The notes: generated from the letters alone by a model not told the origin. Numbered from the stretch's first letter, positions 48,400-61,999 are shown. The stretch: DNA of 64,000 nt from Amyloporia xantha (GCA_036971615.1 JAYKKR010000013.1:898072-962071), one strand, 5' to 3'. Made by a program: numbers and translations.

Positions 48400-49789
48400 G
48401 GATTCGCGGAGAAAGTCGCGTTCTGCTTGTCCAAGGGAAACACTTTCATTCCACGGGTGGGAAAGATGGGAAAGATGAGATATTTCTCCCAAGTAAATTA
48501 GTCCTCGAGCGATGGCATTTCGCAGTATATTTGTGGTATATGAATCTAGAGTTTTCCCATAAGTGATGATAGGGTGACTACACAATCCCGATATTGAAAA
48601 TCAGCACGAATTGTAAGACATGGAATGAACGTGCCGCAGTGATTCGACATTCCACTGTAATGTGGACAAATAGGCTATATCTCCTGCTAATTGTCAGCCT
48701 AATTTTTCTCGGAGTCCCGAACAGGTGGGTGTAAGATTGGCACATAACATAGCTCGTCCGCTTTCACTACGACGACGACAAGAACAATTGGCATTGAACA
48801 TGTGCTGTGTCTGAAACGTGACGGCCGGAGAGGACTAGCCAGAAACAAGAAGCGAAACATATCAAGGGACGCATTCCAAACCGTAGCCTCTGGTAGTAAA
48901 GGCATCGATGACGACCATCTGATCTTGGCGGATTCGCAGTCATCTGTCCCACGAAACCTCACCTGGCTGTCAGGTTCTCAGAGAGCGCCCCGGCCATGGT
49001 ATCCCGTACCGCAAGGGTACAAGGTCAACTCGAAAACTTCTAGGGTATCTTTCGTCTTGCCCTCGTGATGAACAGGGCTGACGAGCGGTGTAAAGGCGCG
49101 TTTCCGTTCGCCGCCAAAGTTCTGGCACCAAAATCCATGTGAACGTATGATGACCCCTCCGTTTTAGATTGACGCACTCACAAGGACTGTCTGGAGAAGC
49201 GAGATTGCTCCATCGGTGATTCTTCCCGTCCCCTATGTTATCGGAACGATGTGTTCAGTGGAGAGCTCGCATGGACAAGTGTGCACGGCTCAGTTGAAAT
49301 GTAGCCTCCGTTCGGATATGTCATTTGCTGTCAATCTCTCCCTGACATTGAACATTCACGGAGCTGGTTGCATTACAATGAACTGGACAGCACCCGAAAA
49401 ACTGGATTCAAATGAGAATCACCGCTGACCGTTCGAGATTGTGTCTCAGCCGAAGACCAGGGCCGCCACTTGCGGAATTTCAATAGTAGGCTGTGCTGCC
49501 TAAATCTTTCGCGAGGAGTAGGCTCTGTTACCTAGGCCTTTCGCAGTTTTTCCCCTCTTGGTTAGCACTGCGCCCACTGGTCATGAGTTGTTGGAATGCA
49601 ATGCAATGGCTCCGACCGGCTCCCAACACCGGCAGCATGCATCGACTGCTCCAGGCTCCTGTTGCGGCAAAGCCGCGTAGCGCTATCCTGAAAGACTCCG
49701 ATCTGGCAAAAGCGGAATATTAGTCAATGATCTCTTAAGCGGTTCGGCATGCGAATACTATACCAAGCGAGGATGCTTTCACCACTCTT
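48400..49789. other. stretch without a supportable gene
   Basis: Frames at 48802-49068 and 49216-49428 on the + strand are short and show no motif or splice logic. A 10-bp unit GGGAAAGATG is repeated in tandem near 48461-48480. Confidence 0.4.
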
Positions 49790-49792
49790 CTT

Positions 49793-50400
49793 TACAATTC
49801 TAACATATCAATCTCCCAGGTTTCCTGAAACACAGACCAAACTAAAATGAGACTGCCGGTGCATTTTGATTGAAATATGGCATGCCGATGAGCGCGGTCC
49901 ACTACATAGAGTATCGGATTTGAGCAGAGGGATGCACGTTTTCTATAGTAAACTTGACTTTGCATAAGAACTGGTAGAGCGTGCTCACCTGGAATGCTAG
50001 AATCGAACACCGTCTCGGACGTCTGCACAAGGACCTTCCCCCCTCCCGTGGCGCCCAGCTTATCTCCGATGATCTAGTAAACACTAATGAAAGATGCGCA
50101 CTCAATCACGATCGGCAGATGTCTATTTTGATATAGTGGGGTAGGAGTTTTTGAGGTCAGTGCCTGCCGTTCGGGCAGCAGAGCCCACGCGGAACAAAAC
50201 TTACCGTATCGATGGCACAAGATCTGAGCACATATGAGATGAACTTCGACCAGGGGACAGGCGGATGCTATGTCTCAACACCTTGGTCGAATAGTTCATC
50301 CTGATCAGCCGGGTCGCGACCCATATAGCCACACAACTTCGCAAATTGTCCTAACGCATACAGGTACAATCAGCTCCAGCTCTCACAACGTACAGCGCGT
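49793..50400 (-). pseudogene. fragment of an unrecognised multi-exon gene
   Basis: Two exon-like blocks on the minus strand, LGQFAKLCGYMGRDPADQDE (near 50380-50310) and IIGDKLGATGGGKVLVQTSE (near 50072-50010), flank an intron with GTAAGT and TTACTAG borders. A second donor GTGAGC follows the latter block, and a last exon-like piece ends WEIDMLEL at 49793. A TAG interrupts the first block at about 50268. I do not recognise the protein. Confidence 0.25.
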
Positions 50401-51658
50401 TACATGAGACGTGAGTTGTTCGCTGTGAGAAAGCACGTCGATGCAACGTTGTCGTCACTGGGACAAAACCACTCTCACAAGAACAAAGCTAAGCGGACAG
50501 GCGCTTGCGACATCATATAGGGACAGATAAGGCGGGAATGTGATGGGGGAAGGAACGCAATTGGTCATCCCACTGTAATGTGGTCATCAAGAAGAAAGTC
50601 TTGTTTCCATTAGATTGACGTCCTCCTGGAGAATAGACAAAGAATATGTGGAGATCGTGCTGGTGGTCAAGTTCCTCCGCTCACTAGAGATCAGTGCCCA
50701 TTTGTCTAAACTTGGCTTTAAACATGAGGGCACATTTCTTTGGCAGGATAACTACGCAGCTCGCCAAGGTCATCAGCGTCTCCTTGAGCGGCTCATCTGT
50801 GCCAGGGTAGAGGTCTCTGTTCAGAGACGGTGACCAAGAGACAGAAGCAGGTATAGACACACACAACTTTGAACACGAATGCGGCGCAAGCTGATCTAGC
50901 CAGACGACCGCGCCGCGCGGACGACGTGGCCCTTGAATCACGTGATGATTAGAGTGAGGACGTGCCTACTTATGTCATTGTGTTATGTACTGGTTCAAAC
51001 AATCTGCTGTTGCGTTCAGCCCATGGACGCTCTGATTGCTGCATTCCCATTATATTTATACAAAACCTAACCAAGCACATTGAAACGATTGTGTCTGTGG
51101 GCATTTTCAAGGTAAGTGAAGAATCTGCATCGAGAAATCGATCGTCAGTATTATGCGGGACTCAATTACTATCATCGGCCCTGCACTGACAATATCACAG
51201 TCTGTAAGGATCAAAGGTATTCTAGCCTGTTACGGTTGACGGTACAATACGGTCGGATATCACCACATAACCAGGATCATGACACAGGACACAGGTGCAA
51301 CGAAACTGTGTTTCATTGCATCCGCGAATGTTGCGATTCCCCTGCATTAGTCTCTCTTCTCTTGCATGAAGCGCGTACGTGTCATGAACACCGAGCTTAC
51401 GAGATGCTAAATTTTACGCCCCATTCTTTTCGCGAGGCTGAACAGACAGTCGAACGTCGACATCTCCACTACTCTCCAGAAAGACATACTGCCCATGTCG
51501 GTTCATAATTTAATTTCACAGATATATAATATAATAGGTGTGTGAAAAACTTAAATTCTAGCTGTAAATGTCAGCCTGTCATATCTGTGCTCACCATGTG
51601 GGCCGCTTAGCATTCAGCTGACTGTGACAGTTCCGGCCCATTTCGGTGATGTGGAGAA

Positions 51659-53329
51659 ATGGTATCTTATCGAAGCGACATGATACATCATGTGTGTGAT
51701 AATGATTTGGGTACTTATTCGACTCAAGTACCCCCAGTGCGTTTTCGAAACCTACCTCTTCACGGTTCACATATACCCAACTCAGATCTTACCATGGAGA
51801 AGACGTCTAAGCTCGGCAAGTGTACTTGCAAAACCTTTATCTATTCTTTGCTAATGTGCCCCGTACAGTCGACCAGTTACAGGACTTCCGCCATTTCCGT
51901 GGTGAGAAGGTCACCGGCTTACTTGAATTGGGACAGACAGCCTGCTTCGCCAATGAACCATTGGATGGATCGTCGGAACAGGTCTCGCACCATCAGAATA
52001 ACAGTGGTATGCTTGAGAAGTATTACCAACGAGATGACATAGGTAAGACGTGAATATCCGTCTCGCATTCAATCAGTTCCTGAATACTGGTTGGACAGCG
52101 CTGCTAGTCAAAGCATTTCTAGTATTCTCAGATTCGTACGCTGTACAGATTTGGCCGCGTAACGTCTACGAAGAACGAGACGACACAAGCGTAATGTCCT
52201 CTCTAGTGATCGTTGTCATTACCGTGCTTTCAAAAGCAGGTATATACCAGTCGGTTGAGTCCATTTCCTGATATCTAATCCTATACACTGATGGAATCTG
52301 CCGACAGGTTGTTCGAGAGCTGCAGGATCCTATCTCAAGATATACTTGTAAGGATGCAGCAGATATCCGTGGGATATATTGTCAGTTAGGTCAGATCGAC
52401 TTCACCTGGTTTACGAGCTGCACTGTCACGCCTTCCTTCCTTTCTTTTTACCAGGGGGCCCCCATCCGAGAACATCGTGGTCCGTGATATCTAGAGATGT
52501 TTCTCAAGTAATATGTCATGTGCTGTCCTCTTGGCGCACAGCCTGCACGGCTCCCGGAATGTCGTACTATCTTTGCAACGCCAAGGTTCTTCGTCTCAAC
52601 AGGCAACTATCAGCGAAGAAGCATCATTGCAGTGTGCCTACAAACACCGGCGTAGGCTCGGATGGGTGGGCAACAGAAATGTTTGTGTAAGTCACTGACA
52701 AATCAGAGGATAACCGAGCATCATTTAATAATGCAGATCGTATATCTGGAACATATACACATGAAAGTTATGTGGTTCGTGAACACCGAGGAGGAAATAG
52801 CTATCCGCATCTGCTCATGGAGCAACACGTCGGCCCAATGCTCATATCATCTCCTGTGGACGACCATTCGGATAAGAACGGATACTGTGGGCTCTCAGTT
52901 TGCAGTCCACTTCAGCACGCTCTTGGAGGTGTGTATATTCGTCGAGTTCTACGTCTAATACACACGGTGCTCATTGCTCCTGTGGCAATAGTGCTTATTG
53001 ACTGGCGAATCATCCATTCTGACATGCGGCGCTGGGAGGAGGAAGCCCTTTATATTGATTCGGAGATAAGACGGTTTAGGCGGTTGTTTGCATATTACTG
53101 TCGGATGTTGCACGAGGGCTCGGCCATAGCTTTGATGGTGCTGTTGTCGGCACAACCCGTGGCAGGTTATCTAACGCGGTGAGTCGGCATTGCCCACTGA
53201 AGCAGCTGACAATGATCTTGACGGCGTGCCTACAGCCGCCGAGCAGAATTAAGGCGCGCTTTCATGGAGAGAAGTCGGATGGAAGGCGAGGGTAGACTTA
53301 TTCTCCCACCTATGTTTTCAAACACGTGA
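51659..53329 (+). CDS. multi-exon hypothetical protein
   Basis: From ATG 51659, exons 51659-51815, 51869-52042 and 52099-52239 join in phase; the first intron uses a GC donor (GCAAGT..TACAG). A short exon near 52307 and one starting near 52379 follow. In the 3' part the block YTHESYVVREHRGGNSYPHL (about 52755-52928) joins LIDWRIIHSDMRRWEEEALY across a GTGTGT..CAATAG intron, then a GTGAGT..CTACAG intron leads to LRRAFMERSRMEGEG and a stop at 53329. The centre (52440-52740) is not resolved, so it could be two genes. The 5' half has a disordered, acidic start and one hydrophobic stretch (SSLVIVVITVLS). The 3' half is basic and helical. No known domain. Confidence 0.42.
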
Positions 53330-56300
53330 TATGTATAGTCTGCGCAACAAATGCAATTTCCACTTATATTTTGAGGGTGGAGCTGCCTCTTGTTTCAGGC
53401 GTTTTCAGTGTCCATGATTGGTTTCAAAAAGGACCTATCCTCTGCTCGATTTTCGCCAATACGCCATCAGAGAAGAATACTGACATCGATTCGTTCGTGT
53501 GGAATATGACGTTCAGATATAAACAACATCTACAGGCATAATCGCTGAACGTATCTTACCGAAATTCATCAGAGCGGTCAAGCTGTAGGAAGCATGGTTC
53601 GCTGGTGGTGGCATTGATATTTGATGATGATGGAGACTGATGGGCTCGGAAGTAGCCACATTGTGTGGGCACTGAGAACTCACCACTGACCCGGGAAAAT
53701 GCAATAAAACAGCTGTGATCCTAGGACAGCAAGACACGTCAAACGAGCACGTATGTTATTGTATAGATGTCGCATTTACATGTTGGTTATGTATTAACGC
53801 AGCCCGCTACACCTCCACATTGTCATAGGCATGACTCGAGAAGGCAGACTTGGCCGCGGGAGAATGCACAACAGCAAGACAGACGTCTCTCAAGAAAGCG
53901 AGAGTCGAGTTAATATAAAGGTACTATAGAAGAGATGAATTGGATACACGCGCAGAAGCATAGGAAGGGTCGTCTCCATGCGAACATCAGATTGAGACGA
54001 AGGTGACTCTGATGGAAGTATGGACAACTTACCATTGTGGCATATATCAGCCCTGCCGTCCTATGAATTGCTTTCCGGAGCTCTTTCTTCACAGTCAACG
54101 TTGTACGGATTGATCCTGCCCGACCTCGAGCCCGAGTCGACTTCTATTTCGTCCAAAGTTGAATCCTGGCGAAATAACAGGTCTTCCAGTTTGAGAGTGC
54201 GCTGGAATAGAGTAAAGCAGACCGCCAAACCCTACATCGCAATATTTGACATGACGACAACCGTAGATAGCCGCGCTACGTGCTTACCATCGAGGGGATC
54301 AAAGCATTAAATGCCATGGCTTGCAGCTCTTGTTTGCCTTCCCATTGACACAACAGAATCATTGATAGAAACAGCCTACATCATGAATACGGTGGCCATT
54401 CAAAAGATAACACTGTGCGCGATCATGTGAAACTCACAATGTAGGGAGTCTCCTTTCTACAAAACGTCTGCAGACTTTCCATTTGAGAGCTGTTGTTTGA
54501 GCGATGAGATTAAGCCCACGGGATCGGCTCTGTATCCAATAATTGATACATACTAGGAAATGCAAACAGTCAGTCATACATGATAGCCATCAGTAAATAA
54601 AAAAAGCAGGGATAGTACTCAGTGACCAGGCGTGTGTGCTGTGAGCACTAGAATTAGTTCACAACACGCATATGAACTATAGCGCCGGCTGCTCACACGA
54701 GGTCGCACCCTATGGCGACGATGAAGAAAATGTTGACAATAGTCTTGATATGCATAGAGTCTGAATGAAGTTCCATGCCTTCAGCTATGATTGCGCCGAG
54801 AAGTCCGACTGAAAAGAGAGGAGCAAGTGTTAGTAACTCGAGAAGACGGATATACATCTAAGATTCAAGAGTACGAACCTACGAATCCAATCAGCAGAAC
54901 ACCGAATGGCGCCACAACTGCCACATTATACTCCCATAATCTTAGGACCTTATCCACCTGCAGAGCAGCATGAAAATTGATTGCAGCGAATTGAAACGAT
55001 CACCGACCATCACGGTATCATTCAAACAGCCTATCAATAGCAGTATCGCTTTATTCAATAGCCGAGCTAGTCTTTGTACGGAGGTAGATGAAGACACAAC
55101 TGTTATATAGTGCAATGCGAAGTGCTGTGTCACGATGCATCAGTCTCGATGAATAGCTTGGGGTGGTGTCTGTCATACCGTAGCAACCAGGAAGACAGCC
55201 GAAGTGCTGTAAAGCCTATAGACGAAAGCCGAACGAGTGGATGGATGATGCCAAAAGGCGCAGATTGAGAGAACAAAAGAAGCCAAGAATATCCCTGAGG
55301 GTTGGGCGTGTAATTCATCGACACTGTCCAAACAAGTCGGACCCTTACCACTTATGAATCCGTCCAGAGTCAGCGAATTGAGACTCTGCACGGAGACTGA
55401 AGAGTATATGGACATTCTTCCTGACTTTGGAGAGGGTTGCAGACTAACGCAGTGTGAAGGAGGGAATATCACGGTTGAGAAGAAAGTGGGGGAGTTTCGC
55501 CTCTGGCACAATCCGCGCCGTCCCTATCAAGCGCTAAAGCGTGGGCAATGAAATTCCGCCGCAGGCCTTCCCTGAGATTAGCGAACCGGTCAGTAAGCAC
55601 CAGATCTAACCTGATGTAGACCAGAAGCTTGTACCTATTTCCACAAACCCGTCTCCTGATTCACGGTAAGTAGTCATCGGCCTGAGATTTCTCCAAATGG
55701 AACAGCAAATTCCAGAACATTTGATGAAGTAGGATAGATAGGAACGCTGACACATTCTGTGCTATATAATATCGGTTGTTTCAAGAAGAAAGTGGTAAAA
55801 TTGTCGGTTTCCACAGCGTACCAAATCGTGGACAAGGGTTTCCGCTGTAACGCAATCATGTCGAATGTATTGGAATCTGTCAACGGGATGTCCGCGCTAA
55901 TTTCGTATGGTAACCTCATCAATATCACTTCCGCACCTTTCTCATATGTAGGGCGCCCTCGACGTAATGATTTGCTTTACCAGAATACGCTTGCTCCAGT
56001 TATTGGCTACGACCTCGTTACCCTTCACTGGATGTCCACTCTGCAAAAATCGCTCAGGATGATCTCCGTTGCGCTGGTTTTGGAGTATCAGTGAGCGCAC
56101 AGCCTCATTTCCGCTACCACCTCAAACGGAATATATAGAATAATGCACCAAGCTCACGAGCTGTCTTCTGCTTGAAGTCCCCATTATAAACGCTGTTGAC
56201 CTGATGTTTTATAAGCTGCACAATCGCTCTAGCGCCCCGCCAAGCACATAGGATACACGACAGTGCTTTTTTACTGAAAAGTGGTTATCGTATGGATCTA

Positions 56301-57561
56301 GCGGATGGACTGACTTTTAAGACAGGACCGACCGTATCATGCTATTGGTAACGTTGATTCAAAATTTCGGAATCGATGCACGGATATTCACTCGCGCAAG
56401 TCCGCTCTACCATATCTCCATGTAAGCAGTAACGTAACCTGAGCCTATATAAATTCACACCTGAACTTTCGTACTTCCTTGGCGTTCAATCCCGCCTGCC
56501 CCTGGCTTGATGCCGTGACCGTCATGGATCGATCAGTGGGGGACTGCGCTATCGCATCCCCATCCTTTCAGGATGTATGAAGTACCAGCCCGCACTTATA
56601 CTCGCGTTTGCGCTACTAGTGCAAAAGGTTACCAATTGCATGTACTTTCTTAGACCTGTAAAAAGCTTGTTGTATTATGGGCTGGAAGTTGCACTTGTCG
56701 TTCCGAAGCATGCGCGTCGGCATTTTCCGGTACGCCAAGTTATGTGGGAGCTTCGAACACCCGCTCAGAAACGCTTCGACGTACTCTTCATTTTCATTAT
56801 CACACGCACTTTTGATCATTGTAAGTTGATGACGAGGCTTCTGTTACCTTGAGTCGCAGTCGTTGAACCGAATTCGCGAAGGACAGGTATATTCATAACG
56901 GACAGTCGCTCTCATGCCAGATCTTCGGAGTGACGTTCACAGCCGGCGACTGGTGAAGGTATACCCGGCTCTGAATGACAGTCTTCAGCTTGTCATGATT
57001 ATTCGGGCACCAGCGCAAATCATGTTGGAGTCTCGCACTAGGGATGTAATCTACACAGCTCCTCAGAGGTGCGTTTTGAATCCATCACGACAAATTTCTG
57101 ATTGTGTGGTTCCCTCTGAGCCGGATGGCAGACGGTAGACATATCAATACGCTTTGTCAGACTTCCAGTCAGGCGTTGATCGATCTTTGGAGCCCTGGTC
57201 ACAAGGCTTCACATCTGAGTCGTAGTTCGGCAGAGGTCAAACACAGTCTTTGATGAAATTTGGTTGAGCTAGATTACCCCGCAAGTTCGTTGTCCTCTAT
57301 GGCACTAGACTTGATCATGAGCGCGACAACGGGCGTCTGAAAGAAGGGGTCTATATTGTCCGCAGCCTATCTTGGTGGGCGACCTTTGGCCCTGTGCTCT
57401 ATATCGTAGACTGATTTGCCCTTCGTCGCGACCTCTGCACTGCCCTTTCCTGTCCAATTACCGAGCATGTAACTGCAGTGAATTCAACATCATTGATTTA
57501 CATCGTGATAGCCTCTTTTTCTACCTTGTTCGATACCGGGGCTCCTTCTCCCACTCCTCGC
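53330..57561. other. long stretch without a resolved gene
   Basis: On the minus strand, 55520-54700 encodes hydrophobic pieces in several frames (for example SGIFLASFVLSICAFWHH and VAVVAPFGVLLIGFVGSY), which may be the remains of a multi-pass membrane protein. The minus strand near 54230-54050 and 55928-55680, and the + strand frames at 55759-56094 and 56577-56852 (hydrophobic amino end, MKYQPALILAFALLVQ), are exon-like. I cannot join them into a gene. Confidence 0.35.
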
Positions 57562-59035
57562 ATGGTGATGGAGGATGCGAATTCTATCCCAAAGTGGTCT
57601 GTGGAACCTATCGTTCCAATCCACGTTCCGACTATCAGTGAAGATGGTACCCAACTGGCTGATTATATGTTAGGCCCAGATACCTGGAGCGACGCCATGT
57701 TCGACGAGGTGAATGTACAATTACTGCATGGTATGAGTATTGCTAACCATAAGGAAAGTGGATACATTTCCCGGAAGATATAGATGCCGTTGGCTGTCGA
57801 GATCATCCGTCGTATAGCTATGACTCCAGTGTACAAACGGAGACGATTCCGACATCAGGTGGCTCCCATTCATTCGTCGATGACCATGACATGCCACTTG
57901 GTCCACACAGACGTCTCCTTGAGGTCAGTCTTTCTATCGGACTTCCATCAGCAGAAGTGACTCCGTACTCGTGATAGGAAGGAGCCTCTCACGACACATC
58001 GTATACTCCTTCGTTCTATCCTCCCCTGGAACAGCAGCTATCATATATCATGGTGGCGGGATCATGCGAATGTGCTTCCCATGGAGAGCTACAGCCTACA
58101 AACCTGGATACTGGGCTAGCATATATGGATGATTGCAGTCCTCCGAGCGACCCTATTCATGATGCCAAAGTCCTACGTATTACTTGTCAGATGTAGGCAT
58201 CCCGCACTCTATCTTACAACGCATCAGCTAACTTCTCAATAGGAGAGGTGATCATTTCGAGCAATACCAGTATCCGAAGGCCAAAAACTCACTCAGCCAG
58301 CCACTTGTACATCCGGCTTATCCAAGCAGACAAGATTCTCCTAAATGTGACCTCCGCCACATTAAGCAGTCATGTACGTTCGTGGAATATCCCATCGGGA
58401 AGAATTTCTCATATTCTGCAACAGTTTGTGCTACATATGAGGACCTTCTCATCTCGACTCAGCCTGGCAATCGAAACATCCATAATACAGCGTTGTTCCC
58501 GGAAATGACCGGCAACACTTGTGCTGCTACAAACCGCGCCCAACCGTCATTGTCTGTAGAGGGAAACACCTTGATACCAAGGCCCATCATGTATTCCGTT
58601 ACAAGCGGAGAACCTCTGGAGACCCCCCAGTCAGCGTGCACGGGACCACCTTCTCACAAGCGAGCATCGGTTTGCAAGCGCACTCATACAGCATGCATGT
58701 CGTGCCGTAAAAGAAAGACAGCATGTCGAGGACCGTCTCGTAATAGTCGCGAGCGGGCCTGCCAGTAAGCTTGCACCTCATTCATAGTCGTTGTCGATCT
58801 CATCCTAACACTTTGATCCAGACAGTGTGTGCGCCGAAATGAAGACTGTCAATACCCAGAAGTATCATTGCATCTATCGGACGGGTTGAAGCTTCCTGAG
58901 TTGCCTTCAGGAGACACGCGAAGCGTCGTTTTACTCTTCCGGGAGATAATGGCCAGGGTTGACCTCTCCTCGAACGACAGCCGTGCACTCGATCCCTGCG
59001 CGATTTTCACCAGACGCTCTTCTCGTTCACTCTAA
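57562..59035 (+). CDS. Zn(II)2Cys6 transcription regulator with C-terminal zinc cluster
   Basis: Five exons, 57562-57708, 57759-57923, 57978-58176, 58248-58764 and 58822-59035, join in phase to 1242 nt, 413 residues. The zinc cluster is C320-x2-C323-x6-C330-x11-C342-x2-C345-x6-C352, exactly the fungal binuclear cluster, with the basic CRKRKTAC signature. The last intron falls inside it. Such domains bind DNA in the nucleus, usually at CGG-type sites. Here the cluster lies near the carboxy end, whereas classical Gal4-type proteins have it at the amino end; I recall C-terminal versions in Agaricomycetes. The rest is Ser/Pro/Thr-rich and disordered, and no fungal-specific TF domain is visible. 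The ATG is a choice: open frame and an acceptor-like CTGCAG at 57478 allow an upstream exon. Confidence 0.75.
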
Positions 59036-59429
59036 TCAGATCGCCCTTCTAGATGTCCAAGTCTTACTATGCATCTGGGGGTGTATATATCTTAGGTCTT
59101 ATTCCACTACTCGTCGCCGCAGTCCCAGTGGTCGAGATCCGAGTCCTTTTCTCAGGGGATCAAATGAACAAAATTTCTCTACGACAGGAGACCCTAACTA
59201 TTTTGATTTCGTATGATTCACTCCGGCGAAAAAATGAACGTGATTGCAACTACAGTGGCTATCGCGCACAGCTCTGTATCGGCCATCGCAATCGAGCCGC
59301 AGCATCACAGGGAACACATGATGGATGAGTGTATCGGAAGGTTCCGAAGGCGGCTTTGATTCCTCAATCACGTTGGTGCCGTGGATTCCAATATGGCGGC
59401 CTGGAGGTGAAGTAGACTTATCATTGACA

Positions 59430-60070
59430 CTAGACTATTTATAGATAATCCAGTCCTCAAGGAGAAACATGGGCCGCGCTGAGAATTGGTGACAGAAAGA
59501 ACTTGAAGGCAAGGGTTTGAGGGCCCTCATTTTCTTAACGCCGGTACACTTCTCAGAATGTTTAGGGCGTCGAATGCCGTTCGTCGTTCGGCCCCCGAAC
59601 CGGCATGTGAATATAGCGATCGAGACCTGTATGGCTGCCCTAGTCGTACGGAATGACATCGTCACATGGGGCGCAAGAGGCACCAAAAAAGCCAGTGATA
59701 GACTTAACATTATCCCCGATTCACCATGCTGATTCGCCCACGTAGATCTCAAAATGAGTACGAAATGCCAGCTATGAAGGGCAGGGCAAGAGTCTCGTTT
59801 GAGACAGCGGCTAACTTATCCCGGACGCTGTGGGCTCCATCTGGACTACTTCGCAACACATCTATTGGACGCACAACTCCAAAAAGGCATAGTTGATCTC
59901 GGCTGGTCTAACCAGATCATGGGCAGAGCCACAATTTTCGCGTGCGAGGTATTGCGCAAGAACTAGAATCAAGACCATGATTACTTCCTGTCCTTCGCTA
60001 TCGAAATGCAAAATCCCTTTGGTGAAAGCTTGACGTCGCGTTAAGTCCCATCTTATGCCAGTCAAAAATA
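59430..60070 (-). pseudogene. possible decayed membrane-protein gene
   Basis: The minus strand encodes hydrophobic segments (IMVLILVLAQYLARENCG near 59980, IMLSLSLAFLVPLAPHV near 59710) in frames interrupted by stops. Arrangement and length recall the multi-pass DUF6533/DUF6534-type membrane proteins common in Agaricomycetes, but no diagnostic motif survives. Confidence 0.15.
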
Positions 60071-60779
60071 ATCAATTCAGGGCCTGCAGCATGCTCACAT
60101 TAGTGTGGCCATTGGGTGTTTTCATGTCGACTCAGCTGCGTCTCAATTGTGCGGGACTCACGCGAAGGGAAAGATGGTCTCACGGAAGGCATGATGCGGT
60201 GATATGGCGATGAACCTGGGCGTCACATGGCGTACCACTTGGACGCACTATGCGCCAGCTCACCTCAGGGACAAGTGTCTCTTTGGGTTGTTAGAAGCAA
60301 TCCAGTAATTTATTGTGTTATCGTCTCAATCTCGTAATAGTCGTGACTTGTAAAGCAGAGAGGCTAATACGTGTTCCTCATGGGCCCCGTTTTTGAAGGT
60401 CATTCCCGGAACTAACCTTTTATGCCCTATGAGAATCAAGTACGCGGCACGCATGTCAAGAACAAGTCCTGTTTTTCTTGGTACGTGGACTTATCTCACG
60501 CTCGTCCTTGTCTAACTCCACCACCTGCCTGACGCCTCTCAACCGATTCCGTCTCCCAGTCCCATACGATGTCTTTTCGCCCAAGCAGCCCCTTACGGTC
60601 CTCGCCTCCATTCGGTCGCGCTGTTCATCCCTCTGGCAAAACCTCCGAGTAATGAGGAGGTTGCGTTGCATAGGTTTAAAACATCGTCGTAACATAAGGC
60701 TAGATGGAGAGGAGAGACGTTGATTCATCTCGCAAGCTTCATCGCCACTTCTGCTTCAATGGCGATGACCGACGTATTG

Positions 60780-61490
60780 CTCATCAAGAGGCAATGGCCG
60801 AGCATTGAGGATCTGCAGTAAGTCTCACGCATTTATCCTGACATCCACCGGCCGCTAAATCGTCTGTAATCCTAATCAGGCCACAGGCGCTGCACGACTC
60901 GCTGACACTATGTTTGTGGGGTTTGGAATTCGGCCTGAATGGCCGCCATCCAAACCTCTGGCACCACAACATATACATCTCGACGTCATCATGACTAGGC
61001 AGTTGGAGCAATACCCAGCACTGAAAGAAGTCGTTGATCGGATAACTCGCATTTGTTCAACAGGAACTGGCAATTCCCCATATCCTCGCGTACTCTCATA
61101 AGCTGAACGAGGTCACACCTGGTCCTGGTTATGCTCTTGATGCAGAGACAAGGCGTATCACTTTAAATCCTATCCGGCTAGCTTCCGCTCCGATAATCAC
61201 TACGCCACTCTCTGATACGCCTCGCGACGCGTCGACAACAGGCCCTTCTCAGCAAGGCCCGAATACTGCGCCGTCTGAGAAAGTCCCGACTGCTGTGCCC
61301 GCTCGACCAGGCTCAACTGCTGAGGTTTCTCAGCACAGCCCGATTATCGCGTCGCCTCAGCATGTACTTCGTCGAGAATCGCCCACGCGTGCTGGGCACA
61401 CGACACGTCACTCTGCAAATTCGTCATCTCAAGGCACTCAAGCAGACAGAACAATGGAGAGTCAGTACAACACAGGCAAGCGGGCTGTAT
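60780..61490 (+). CDS. Ser/Thr/Pro-rich hypothetical, possible last exons
   Basis: A frame reading PHILAYSHKLNEVTPGPGYAL and then a Thr/Ser/Pro/Gln-rich tail (many APS and SQQGP-like words) runs from about 61075 to the TAG at 61490. Upstream, 60910-61073 reads GIRPEWPPSKPLAPQHIHLD in another frame and could be the preceding exon. No family is recognised. The low-complexity tail would be disordered. Confidence 0.22.
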
Positions 61491-61560
61491 AGTCTCATAA
61501 TGATAGCTAACTAACGGTCGGCTTTGTGCACGTAGAGACCAATTTAAACCAGCTCCCAAT

Positions 61561-61990
61561 CTATTCACAAAGGTACCACCCGACCAGGTCCTTGAGAAGC
61601 TTAGCCTGGCTTCCACAGTAAAGAACACACTGGAAATTCCGGCGGTCCTGACTAGCCACGACCACTCCTTCCATAGGGAGAGGCATCGGAGCACTACCTC
61701 CAGCGACAGCTTCGTGTTTTCTGCCCGGCGTGATACCCCTCCAGACATCCTGCCACTCCCGGTGCCGCAACTTCTCCATCTCAAACTTCAATGTCCAATT
61801 CAACGACTCGTATCTCTTCGGCTCCTTTCCATGAGCACAATCCAGCGGCGAGTAGGATGGGGGTGCCGGATGTAGAGATCGTCCCGAAGGATGTGCAACA
61901 CGGGCTCCATCTTCCGGTCGGCGTCATCGATCTATGGTTGATCGTGCAGTCATGACAGATCGAGTAGAAGGCGACACACATCGCGGGCAA
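61561..61990 (-). pseudogene. conserved agaricomycete hypothetical protein, carboxy-terminal fragment
   Basis: The frame 61803-61561 contains LKFEMEKLRHREWQDVWRGI, then VVVASQDRRNFQCVLYCGSQ, and ends at a stop in good condition. Upstream in another frame (about 61930-61840) is MEPVLHILRDDLYIRHPHPT, which belongs before it, so a shift lies near 61810-61830. I recall both blocks from one multicopy agaricomycete family of unknown role. No start or amino-terminal region is visible. Confidence 0.45.
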
Positions 61991-61999
61991 GTGGGGCCA

